Source of the DNA: Eutypa lata
Taxonomy: Eukaryota; Ascomycota; Sordariomycetes; Xylariales; Diatrypaceae
NCBI GenBank assembly: GCA_022661535.1
Contig: JAKULF010000004.1
Span: 4,898,001-4,962,000, forward strand
Length of the DNA: 64,000 nucleotides
Direction of reading: 5' to 3'
A program made the position numbers and the translations under genes. Within the stretch, counting starts at the first letter, position 1; each line of letters starts with the position of its first letter. Below, piece after piece: positions 48,871 to 58,816 of this stretch. A model generated the notes under the pieces. That model was not told the origin of the DNA and searched no databases. It saw only the letters and a list, made by a program, of their open reading frames with translations.

Positions 48871-49920
48871 ATGGGTGTTGGAAGGTATATCTGTGTGGCT
48901 CTGCCGTTCATTTTGACGGTCGCCAGCATCATCTGCATGCTGATTGCTGGTCTTACCGGCATCACGAGTACCAACCTCTACATTTTCCGAATCGATGTTT
49001 CGAATGTGACGGTTGACCTCTCCGCCGTTGCCACCGCCGCTGGTGTTGACGACCAAATCACCGACCAGATCAATTCGCTTACCAGTCGTGCCGACGAAGC
49101 AACTGTCAATAACGCCATCGAGGATGCCGCCGCCGACAGCGGTCTCTCGTCAATTATCAGCAACATTGATAGTCTCGCAGACCTCAACGGCCTTAATGCT
49201 ACCCAGCTAGGGTTGGCTAACGTGTACGACGTCAACCTCTGGGGTTACTGCGCGACGTATGAGGATGGCACACACAACTGTACCAAGGCGCAGTTCAACT
49301 GGGCAGAGGGACGCTTCAGCGGGAACAGCAGCCTCATATCCCAGTTCGAGAACATTGACGGCATTAACGACACCGTTATTCCTACCGTTCTTAGTGGATT
49401 AGAGGCTTTCGAGCAGCTCAGCAAGTGGACCGAGGTCGTCTATATCATCGCCATGATCGGGCTTGGTTTGGAGCTTGCTATGGGTCTCTTTACTGCATGC
49501 TCCCGTGCTGTCTCTTGCATTACCTGGCTTCTCTCAGGTGTGGCAACTCTATTTGTTGTCGCGGCGGCAGTTATGATGACCGTTATGGCAACCGTTGCTG
49601 TTGGCACCATTGAAGGTGCAGCCTCGGAGCAAGGTGCTGATGCCAGCTTTAACACGTCTTTCCTTGCGATCATTTGGCTTGGTGCTGCCTTCGCCATTGC
49701 CGCCAGCTCCTTCTGGCTCCTTACCATCTGCTGCTGCAAGCCCGAAAACCGTCCTTACAACCGCAAGGACCGCCATGGCGACAGCGAGAAGTTCATCCCT
49801 ACTGGCTCGTACCAACCCATCGGCGAGACTCATCAGAACAACTACGCCTACGGTGCTCCGCAAAGAGGTGGAGCGCGAACAGACATGGCCTATGAACCCT
49901 ACTCTCATTCCCGCACTTAA
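48871..49920 (+). CDS. SUR7/PalI family four-TM membrane protein
   Basis: Integral plasma-membrane protein of the SUR7/PalI (claudin-like) family, associated with MCC/eisosome domains or pH sensing. Single exon, 349 aa from ATG 48871. Membrane segments lie at about 7-31, 187-208, 216-246 and 264-289. The long extracellular loop after TM1 contains the family signature WGYC..GTHNC (W124, C127, C137), the claudin-like Cys pair, and several N-x-S/T sites. TM4 ends in TICCCK, a likely palmitoylated Cys cluster. The cytosolic tail is Tyr/Gly-rich. Which branch (SUR7/FMP45 or PalI) it belongs to cannot be decided by eye. Its partner scaffold PIL1 lies about 16 kb to the left. Confidence 0.9.
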   Translation: MGVGRYICVALPFILTVASIICMLIAGLTGITSTNLYIFRIDVSNVTVDLSAVATAAGVDDQITDQINSLTSRADEATVNNAIEDAAADSGLSSIISNIDSLADLNGLNATQLGLANVYDVNLWGYCATYEDGTHNCTKAQFNWAEGRFSGNSSLISQFENIDGINDTVIPTVLSGLEAFEQLSKWTEVVYIIAMIGLGLELAMGLFTACSRAVSCITWLLSGVATLFVVAAAVMMTVMATVAVGTIEGAASEQGADASFNTSFLAIIWLGAAFAIAASSFWLLTICCCKPENRPYNRKDRHGDSEKFIPTGSYQPIGETHQNNYAYGAPQRGGARTDMAYEPYSHSRT

Positions 49921-50448
49921 AGTGCGAAAAGAAGTAAGACGGAGGCCTTGATGACGACGATGATAATACACCGGAGAGTTAGCTTACGAAACTGCATTAA
50001 TGGCGTTCGGGTTTGGAAATGATGTCAACTACGGTTCTTCATGATATGTTTGTTGAGTATTCGGGGGAATTTCAGGATGTGGGTCCTCCACCAGATTAGC
50101 CTTTCAAGAAGGCTACAATACTTTTAGATATTTAGTCAATGATGACTCTAAATGCGTTCTATACAATGAACATGTCTATACTATCATTTCATCGTTTGCT
50201 TAGCTGTATTGTAGTTAAGACTAATTTGGTTCTAATTCATACAACTTAAAATCTACTTTTACTGCGCTTTCGAATATTCGTACAATACCAATCACGTGTA
50301 AATCATCTAACATTGAAAATTTTAGTCCGCACGCTATTCCTGAACTTTAGCTTTATATGTAGCTTTATTAATACCAGAAAGTTCACTAAACAGTTACAGG
50401 ACTACCTAAAGTAGCCTCGGGTTACAAAATACTCAACGGGCTGACCAA
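49921..50448. other. Intergenic SUR7-like / RTT10
   Basis: 3' flank of the membrane-protein gene and promoter of the next gene, both on the plus strand. AT-rich and without other features. Confidence 0.5.
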
Positions 50449-53400
50449 ATGTCTCATGAGGTCCGTCGTCACCCGTGCTTTCTATACTATCACCAAACTG
50501 TCGAGATGTGCCGGTTGTGCAAATAGACAGACGATCCCTGTACTAATCGGCCGTAGCTAACTTCTCCCGGCCGCCGCCTCCACCGAGAACATGTACTCAA
50601 CCCTATCACCGCTCTCGCTTTCTACACGGCAGAAGATGGACGGGTTTATATCCTAGCTGGTGAAGACACCGATATTAAGATCTACGATGTCGAACACTCC
50701 CGTCTCTGTGGTCAGCTGCCCGTTTTTCGCGCGCAGTCTATCCACGGCATCGCCGTGCCGCCGAGGGTAGTCGTCGCTCCTACTACTACCCCCACCAGTA
50801 CTCGGCAAGCCCCGCAGGTCTTGGTCTGGGGCGGCCATTCTGTGACGGTTCTGTCAGGAGACCTCATTGAAGACGCCATTCACTCTAAAGGTGATGGTTT
50901 TACCCACGAGTCTTCTACTGCTGGGGGAGCAAGCCCCCTGGTGACAGCGGGGGAGGTAAAGGCGCCAGATTGGATCTTCGACGGCAGGATCTCCCCATTC
51001 GCCGACGACCGAGTCGTCTTGTTTACGGCGCACAACGAGATAATCGAGGCTCGCCTGGGCAACTGCAGCCACCAGGGGAGGAGATCCCTCACTTTTGGGG
51101 AGATCAGGTCGCCCTCGAGGCCTATCCTCTTCTCCGGGAACCTGTCCTGGATATCCGCGGACTGCGTCCTCGTGGCGGCGGGCACGGTATTTGGCGAGAT
51201 TCTTGTCTGGAAATGTTACCTCGGGACAAGAGAACGCGAAACGGAGGCGGTACCGGCGGCGGACTGCGAGGTCCTGTTTGTGTTTTCTGGCCACGAGGGC
51301 TCAATCTTCGGGGTCCATATATCTCCTGAGTTCCAGACAGCTTCTGGGGAGATGGTACGATTACTAGCGAGCTGCAGCGATGACAGAACTATCAGGATAT
51401 GGGACATCACTGAGAACAACGAGGGTTCCCGCGGATACGATTCACACATATCAGATGCTCGTCAGACTGGATTCGGAGACAGTGTTCAACAGTCGGTCAA
51501 CGACGACAGCTCGACTAGGTGTCTGGCGGTAACTATGGGCCATCTTTCGAGGATATGGCAGGTTGAGTTCCCACAGGAGCAGCAACTACTTTCTTCCGTC
51601 CATACCATAAAGATTTATTCCTTTGGAGAAGACGCCACGGCCCAGAAATGGCACCTCTGCTTTGATGCGGAGCAATTACAATCTACACCAGCAGATGGCT
51701 CGCAGCATGGTTACCTCAAACCTGCGGCGAAACTAACGCATCAACTCACGTCTGCAAATCATAGCGGCAAGCACATATGGTCGCATGCGATACATACTGA
51801 TCAAGGGGGGCATCTTATCGCGACAGGGGGTTCCGATGGCAAGATCGCTTTTATACAAAATCCTGCGAATACTATCTCACCTGAACGCACCGCGAATAAT
51901 GCAGAGAGCCCTGCAACAAAATCAAGTACAGATCAAATGATTTCACTAACACTGGCGGACCTCTCCCAAGCCTGCCCGCTACAACACACTGAAAGCAAAA
52001 CCGGGGATGTCGCGAACGATGTGCCGTCCCCTCAGAAGCCTAAGAACGCAAGGGAGAACTTTCAATGCTATACATTTATAACAGAGGACCGACTACTTGT
52101 GGTTACGAATTCCGCCAAACTCTTTGCTGGGACGTTTGGGGACGAGCTTGCGTGGACGCAGCTCGCCTTACCCGATGCAATGTCGCGGTCTCCTTTCTCA
52201 TATTGCGTGCTCGGAAGCTCGAAAGCAAACTCGCTCGCTTTCATCGGCACAACCACGGGGGATGTTTATTACTATGACGGCACGAGCGATGGTCCGTCTC
52301 TTCAACTATTAACTAAGGTCCATGGAAAGGTCTCCAGGATCTTAACCCTTTCGGATACCGTCAATCCAGCTGAGCGGTACTCACAATGTATACCCGGGAA
52401 TCTAAACAATGGAAATCCCAAAAAGTTTCCTGTGGAACTTCTGGTCACCGTTCTGGGTAGCACCAAAGCTGTTGTGATACAGCTTGATTCCAACTTATCA
52501 CTAAGCGAAATTGAGGTTACACTAGAAGAGCGCTTCGTTGTAACCGCCACAACGTTCTATCGGGATTATCTCCTGCTGGGTTCCAGAAATGGGATTATTT
52601 GCGTGTTCGGCCAAGATGCCGACGGGGGTTATTCTCCGAAATCGACCATCAAAGTTAAGTTTGACGATGCCATCACGTCGATCGTACCCCTCCCCAGCCG
52701 TAATCGCCAAGCTCCTGGGTACTTCCTAGCTACATGCCGCGATGGAAAATATCGAATTTACGAACTGTATCAAACTTCGAATGATACCATTGGATTAAAA
52801 TTATTACATGAGGTGGCCCCCCGACTCGGATCCGTAATCGAGGGAGCTTGGCTTTGCGAAAATGGTAGTGGAGGCAACGACTTGATGCTATGTGGCTTCC
52901 GGGGCAAGAACATGGTAGTCTGGAATGAGACCAAGCAACAGGGCATCGCCAGCATCGAATGCGGAGGTGGTCACCGAAGTTTCGCTTATACGTACCTGCG
53001 GGATAAGCCGGACGGTTTCCGCTTCGTCTTCACTAAAGCATCGCAGATGCACGTCTTCTCGCAGACGGGTGCATCCCAGAGGACCCTCAAGCCGGGCGGT
53101 CACGGGCGAGAGATCAAGGCCGCGAGCGCGTCTGGGCGGTACGTCGCCACAGGGGCCGAGGACACGGCGATACGGATATGGGAATATAGCAGCAACAACC
53201 ACACCAGTAATAACAGCAACCCCTCAAATAGTACATCACCATCACGGCCGTTACTAGAAGAACAAAACTTCCAGTGCGTCGCCGTGCTAGAAAAGCACGC
53301 CACCGGCATCCAGACGCTGCGGTGGTGCGGGGACGAGTACCTATTCAGCAGCGCCGGGAGCGAGGAGTTCTACGTCTGGAGGATCAACCGCATCGAAAGC

Positions 53401-54315
53401 GACGTCTGTCCCTTGGGCGTAGTTTGCGAGGCCGTTTTCCCGGACCGGACCGAGGGTGGAGACCTGCGCATTATGGATTTCGACGTGGAGCAGCACGGGC
53501 CGCCAGACAGCAGCAGCAGCAGCCGGGGTAGCGCGAATGCAAGCTTCCGCATCTCCATGGTGCTATCAAACTCCACGCTGCAGTCCTACACGTACACGCG
53601 AGACGCTGGATTCCAGTTGTGCGGCAGGCGCAGCTACACGGGGGCTTGTCTCACGCAGCTGCGACACTTGGGAGCTGCGGCCGTCCTGACCGCCGCGACG
53701 GACGGCCACCTGGCGGTTTTCGGAAGCACAGCATCGTCACTGCCATCTCCTACTGGTCAAAATGGCATAAAGGTAGAAGAGGGAGAACACGAAGAAGAAG
53801 ACGAGGAGGAGGAGGAAAAGGAAGAGGCTAGAGATGTCGTCGTGACGAAATTGCACCAGAATACCATCAAGGCTCTCGACGTGCGCGCGGTTGAACTCGA
53901 TGGCGACAGTGCATATCTCGTAGTCACGGGCGGAGACGACAACGCGCTAGGAGTCATGACTGTTATACGGTCGAGTGCCGACACGACGGCACCAGGCTAC
54001 GAAGTCAAGGCCAAAGCGATAGTGCGGTCGGCGCATGCGGCCGCCGTTACGGGCGTGGCGATCCTGCGCCTAGCTAATGATGGAAGGGACGCCATCGTCG
54101 TCAGCGCGAGCAGCGACCAGCGGGTCAAGACCTGGAGATTAACGGGGTGGCAGCAGCAAACGACAACCGCGGGAGTCAAAGGCAGTGGTGGTCTTGGAGT
54201 CGCGCTCCTAGATGACCGGTATTCTGCTGTTGCGGACTCGGGGGACCTGGAGGCCTTGGATGGGAATCGATTTGTTGTTGTTGGTGTTGGGATGGAGGTG
54301 TGGAGGGTGCCTTGA
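50449..54315 (+). CDS. RTT10: WD40 protein WDR6/Rtt10 (tRNA 2'-O-methylation cofactor)
   Basis: Rtt10/Trm734 (WDR6) supports the methyltransferase Trm7 in 2'-O-methylating the wobble nucleotide (position 34) of certain tRNAs. Exon 2 (50557-54315) is open in frame, begins after an acceptor (TACTAAT branch, CCGTAG) and reads NPITALAFYTAEDGRVYILAGEDTDIKIYD (shown in part). A start at ATG 50449 with a 12-nt exon (MSHE) and intron 50461-50556 keeps phase and gives 1256 aa; its donor GTCCGT is weak, so the first exon is the uncertain part. WD-repeat cores are visible at SCSDDRTIRIWD (about 276), GSDGKIAFI, GAEDTAIRIWEY (about 870) and SASSDQRVKTW (about 1186). An acidic Glu-rich insert lies near residues 1075-1095. 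Length and repeat layout match fungal WDR6 homologues. Confidence 0.88.
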
Positions 54316-54924
54316 TTTTGACGGTGTGTGTGTGTGTGTCTCTATGTAGATATTTTGTGTCAAGTGGTAGTTACGGTGGTAGGTATGTAGTTAAGGAATC
54401 GGCTAGATATTATACGGTACATGCACGTAGATTAAAATGCTGTCGCTTTACAGAAGGAGATTCAACTGGATTGAAACGAAGGGTGTATTGTAACAACATT
54501 TTGTCTTACAAAACCAAAAAATCGGAAAGTTTCCTGTAGTTCAAATAGGAGTTCAATATGCGTAACTATAGCGACCCGTGGAGGGCTGAAAGTGGGTAGA
54601 CTTTCCATTTCTGGCTAGCATGTACGGACTATAGAGTCTGTCACGTGGTCCGTGCGACAAACCTCCTGGCATATTCAACGACAGTTCTTAGCTCGCACAG
54701 CTCGAATAAGGGCAGCGAGCCTAACTTCAGGTAGCGCGGTCGAGCAGATCGTCGAATTAAGTGGCTTCAATTTAGACAGTAGAGGTTAAGACGAGGTTTT
54801 AGTCGACGACCTGACCAGCTCGACGATACTTGATTTGATTACCTCCCAGAAAATTAATTAAAAAAATTTCCAGTGCTTTTTTCAAGGTAGGCAAGGTAGT
54901 GTAAACCACAAAAAAATATTCAGC
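54316..54924. other. Intergenic RTT10 / tRNA-Val
   Basis: Contains the RTT10 3' flank and, at 54910-54916, the A run that is the T-run terminator of the minus-strand tRNA. Nothing else is seen. Confidence 0.5.
54324..54339. repeat. TG dinucleotide microsatellite
   Basis: About eight TG units just after the RTT10 stop codon, probably within its 3' UTR. Confidence 0.85.
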
Positions 54925-55030
54925 TGATCTTGGCAGGGATCGAACCTGCGATCCCATGCGAATACCATGAACCATCAAAGATAGTAACAATTTTGTAAAG
55001 CATGTGCCATAACCACTAGGCCACAAGACC
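54925..55030 (-). tRNA. tRNA-Val(UAC) with 33-nt intron
   Basis: Cloverleaf on the minus strand: 5' acceptor GGTCTTG pairs with CAAGATC (one G-U pair), discriminator A. D-arm GCC/GGC with loop AGTGGTTA (box A TGGCCTAGTGG). Anticodon stem CATGC/GCATG with loop TT-TAC-A..C, where an intron at 54993-54961 follows position 37, the canonical site. T-arm GCAGG/CCTGC with loop TTCGATC (box B GGTTCGATCCC). A T7 run nine or so bases after the 3' end is a good RNA polymerase III terminator. Anticodon UAC reads valine codons. Confidence 0.93.
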
Positions 55031-55235
55031 ACATAGCACTTATTAAAGCATGTGCCAGGCGAAACGCATTCGAAAATGAAGTGCGGGGTTTTTGTTAAAA
55101 TTTTTGCTCGTATTCAATCCTATAACCCTACTGTCAAAATCAGTTAGTGCACATCATTTCCCCGCCCTTGAAAGCAGGCCGGGGAAAAAGAACTTTGCCT
55201 TTAGTTTACTAGCTGGACCGCAAATATTCTGGAAT

Positions 55236-55338
55236 GGCCCAAAGCTAAACTCAATCTATGATATCCGATTTGTTCACTGGTGGTAAGTGGCCAATAGTAA
55301 GATTTCAAATGAGGAATTCCCCACTTTAGCTTTGGGCC
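55236..55338. repeat. Inverted-repeat-bounded 103-bp segment
   Basis: Arms GGCCCAAAGCTAAA (55236-55249) and TTTAGCTTTGGGCC (55325-55338) are perfect reverse complements with a 75-bp spacer. A MITE-like element is possible, but no target-site duplication is evident. Confidence 0.5.
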
Positions 55339-56448
55339 GTCTTAGAGAATTCTTGCGGTACTGTAATACTTGCTCACTCTGTAGCTACGTGACAGGACAT
55401 CATTTTCTAACACATCATAATACCTGCCTACAATTAAGTGTGGAAAGATTTTAATGTTTTAAGTTAACACCTTATCTATTTTGGATTATACACAAAGATC
55501 ATATCTGCACGTGGTAATTATCATAAGTCCCTAGTTCCAGACTGCACCATTCGCTTTGATAACGAACCAATGGTGAATATTAGTATGAAGTAAGAATTCC
55601 AACAACAAGTCCCCATCTCTTCGGGCTGAGTATTTAAATGTGATGCCATGTCCACCATAGGGTCAGCGTAGTTGTCAGTATTCTCACCTAGGTTTCCACG
55701 GCAGTTTTGTGCCCCTGGATATCTTGGGTCAACTAATGTTTGCTATAGAATCCAAGCTTAATAGGCAGCACGCGTGGAAATTTCGGAACCGGTCAGTAGC
55801 TCCGAGGAAACTTTTGTCTGTCTTTCGTTGTGGTTAAATAAAAACCTGTCAATTCTGTGTTCCAATGTTGTGTCAACACTGTCTATGCCATGCTTGTCAT
55901 TTTCTTGTTATTGACAAATTAATTTCAAATCTCTTTATAGGGGTGCTGTATACACACATACCTAATCCTTTATTGGGATTAACGATACTTGGCGTGCATT
56001 TTTGTTTTAAACCTACCTGAGACTTACCCGTTACTATACTCTGTTTTGAAGGGGAGGGGGGTTGGTTTGAGGAGGGGTTGACCCCTATATGTAAGTTGGG
56101 ATAAAGTTTGGCCTTAGCTACTCCCACCTAATCTAGATATTCATATTAATTGTAAGAGTAAATCTATAACATCGTGGCAGCATAATAAATTAACTTGTCA
56201 TACCAGACATCAACGTATGCGTTAGCAATGGCTATTCTGTTTGAATTCCTAGAAAAGACTCAGGACACAACAGCACTTGTACTACAAATTCTCAATCGAT
56301 AACAACAAACCTAACGATACCTATTGTAGCAACAAGCACGACTATTTATGAGCTTTCCCAATCTTTCACGACGAGTTCAATTTCCTGCCCAGTGTCTCGT
56401 ACGGGAGATACACGCAACATTAGAGATATCCAAGTTGCCAAAATAATG

Positions 56449-56512
56449 TATACCTTTCTATTAGTATACCTTTCTATTAGTATACCTTTCTATTAGTATA
56501 CCTTTCTATTAG
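56449..56512. repeat. Four perfect copies of a 16-bp tandem repeat
   Basis: Unit TATACCTTTCTATTAG repeated exactly four times head to tail; a following TAGG/TAGGTA stretch extends the last copy's theme. Confidence 0.97.
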
Positions 56513-57290
56513 GTAGGTATATTACGCGGGTTAAGTAAGCTTCCATAAGTAAGTTATTCTTTTATGATAATTTACCATTCAGGGGAGATTACCCCTTATA
56601 TCTTGCATATTTGTTCCTCCAGAAACCGTAAAACTGTTCTGATGCCATGGAGACTGTATTTCTTTTTGCTAAAGCTACCAGGCTGGGAAGGTACGAGGGA
56701 GTGGAGTGATGTGAGCAAGTACGTTCTGGAGTTTCTATAACCATGGGTAATGACGACCGCCGTGATTTGATTTTTAGTACGGAGGATGCGAAAATAAATC
56801 TTACTTTATATGCACCGTACCGTGTACAGCTGACCGTGTATGCGAGTTATATATTTGCGGTTGGTACTCAAATTATGAAGTCAGATTTTCAAACCCTTGG
56901 GCTTTTACCTGGGGACTAACCTCTAGGCTATCCAGGGCAGGTGTACGCACCGTAGGGTAAATGTGGTTATTGTCCTCATTAAATGAAGCTTTGGGAAGAT
57001 GCTATCATCTAATTTGAATAAAGGGAAGGGGATGAAATTGTATGCAGAACCTCATTCAGTCAGCACTTCACTTCCTCGCGTACTGCAGTCGAATAAAAGC
57101 TGTAGACAAGAACGCTAAGCCTGTTTTGTCTTTGTGCATCGGCGCATTTAGCTCTAGAACCCAGTAAAGCACTGGTTAGGTACTTATCTTATCAGTTACA
57201 ACAGCTTCGAATTGCTGTAATTGGAGTCTAAGAAAAACGCCCTAACCTATGTAATTCAAGAAGAAGAATACCCTTCCTACTTTAGCGATC

Positions 57291-58442
57291 ATGAGGAATA
57301 TCGGCAGCTCGCTCCTTAGTAAAGCTATTGCTCGTCCCGAGCTTGCGCGAATGTAAGATATAGACCCAATTGGCCTTGAGAGAACGTGTTGTGAACGTGA
57401 GACGAAACTTAAGAAAAGAGAGGGGAAAAGGGACAAGACGGCTGTATATATACTTATAGCTTACACCTACGCTAGTACTCGCAATGCACGAGCCCCGAAT
57501 GTCACCACCACTCCCGCCAGAGTACCAACAGCAGCGTCGACAGCAGCAGCCTACCGTTCACTCTGCCAACAATGCCACCATCACCACCGTCGACCAGCCC
57601 TCATCCCCACGCCCCCCTCCTCCGGGGCGGCGGCGAGAATAATATCAGTCCCTAGCAGCAACAGCAGACTCTTACACACAACCGCCATCCGCCTAAAGAA
57701 AGGCAAATCCCGAGAACCGGGAGGGAAGGATTCGAAGGGGAAGACCGGGGACGAGCACAAAAAGCGGGCAACTCACAATGCGGACGCAAGCAGCGGCGAC
57801 GGGGACGGGGACGGCAGCAGTGGCGGTGGCGGCGGACCGAAACACCCAACACCAACGCCCGAAGAGCCGCTCGACTTCGCGGACGTGAAATCACGAATAG
57901 CGCAGCACGACGAGCACTTCGCGATGTCTCTGAAGAAGCTGCGGAGCGGGGGGCGGTTCAACCCGGACGTGCTCGGGGCGCTGCGGGTGGAGGCGCCGGA
58001 CGCGGCGAAGGGGACGACGTACCCGCTGCGGGAGCTGGCGCAGGTGGTGCCACGCGGGGGCAGGACGGTCAGCATCCTGGCGCACGAGGCGGCGGCCGTG
58101 AAGCCGATCATGAGTGCGGTGCAGGCGTCGGGGGACTTCAACCAGCAGCCGCAGCGGGACCCGGACAACGAGCTCGAGCTGGTGCTGCGGATCGAGCCCG
58201 AGAGGCGCGAGGACGTCCAGAGGCGCGTCAAGGCCGTCTGCCACGAGTGGCGCGAGCGCGTGCGCCAGGTGCGCCAGCGCCGCGACAAGCTGCACGCCTC
58301 GTGGCAGAAGGAGAAGGCCCTCCTGCCCGACCTGAAGAAGACGGCCGACAAGGAGCTCGATAAGATCATCAAGGCCAAGATGGCGGAGATCGATGGCGCG
58401 GAGAAGGAGGCGCTTAAGGTCGCGGAGAGCGGCACTAAGTAA
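57291..58442 (+). CDS. RRF1: Mitochondrial ribosome recycling factor
   Basis: Splits post-termination mitochondrial ribosomes together with EF-G2. Proposed exons are 57291-57352 and 57656-58442, giving 282 aa. Exon 1 encodes a presequence-like helix (MRNIGSSLLSKAIARPELA) and ends at a GTAAGA donor in the phase required by a CCTAG acceptor at 57655; the joined sequence continues SNSRLLHTTAIRLKKGK, a typical mitochondrial import region. Exon 2's frame is open back to 57356 but has no ATG before the conserved domain, so an upstream exon is needed. A Gly/Asp/Ser-rich linker precedes the RRF domain (about 100-282): SLKKLRSGGRFNPDVLGALRVE, YPLRELAQVVPRGGRTVSI, and a Glu/Arg-rich helical ending. The 303-nt intron is long for this locus, and an acceptor further upstream is possible. 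Confidence 0.85.
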
Positions 58443-58816
58443 AAGGAACGTGTCTAGGGGATAGCCGTTGCTTATCAGCAACCTAGCTGGCTATAGCTTG
58501 TAGAGATTTATATACCTTGCATATGGAAAACCAAAAGGGGGAGAGGCTGCAGAAAGAGTGTATCATGAGTCCAAGGTCTGAAAAGGGCAAGGAGAAAAAT
58601 AAGAATTCTTTGGCGTGGTAAATATTGTCTTTGTATTATGTATACATATATACTGGGATTTTCTCTCTGATGTTACAGTATCAATCCACCATCTGCCCGT
58701 AGGCACGGGAGCCGAAGTGGCCAGTAGTAGACGTAGACTTTGTATGCAAGTGCATTTTATCCCCATGCCTTCTGTCTATACATATCTGCATTGATCTTTG
58801 CACCCATCTGCATCCA
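58443..58816. other. Convergent intergenic RRF1 / RG-rich gene
   Basis: 374 bp forming the two 3' flanks. No other feature. Confidence 0.5.

Larger units (their letters stand above)
55031..57290. other. AT-rich intergenic region with short repeats
   Basis: No gene supported over about 2.3 kb. It contains a 14-bp inverted repeat pair (55236-55338) and a 16-bp tandem array (56449-56512), listed separately. Frames in it give no family match. Confidence 0.55.

Noticed and set aside
57773..58481. 196- and 220-codon minus-strand frames over RRF1
   Set aside because: Composition-driven shadows; the plus strand encodes the recognisable RRF domain.
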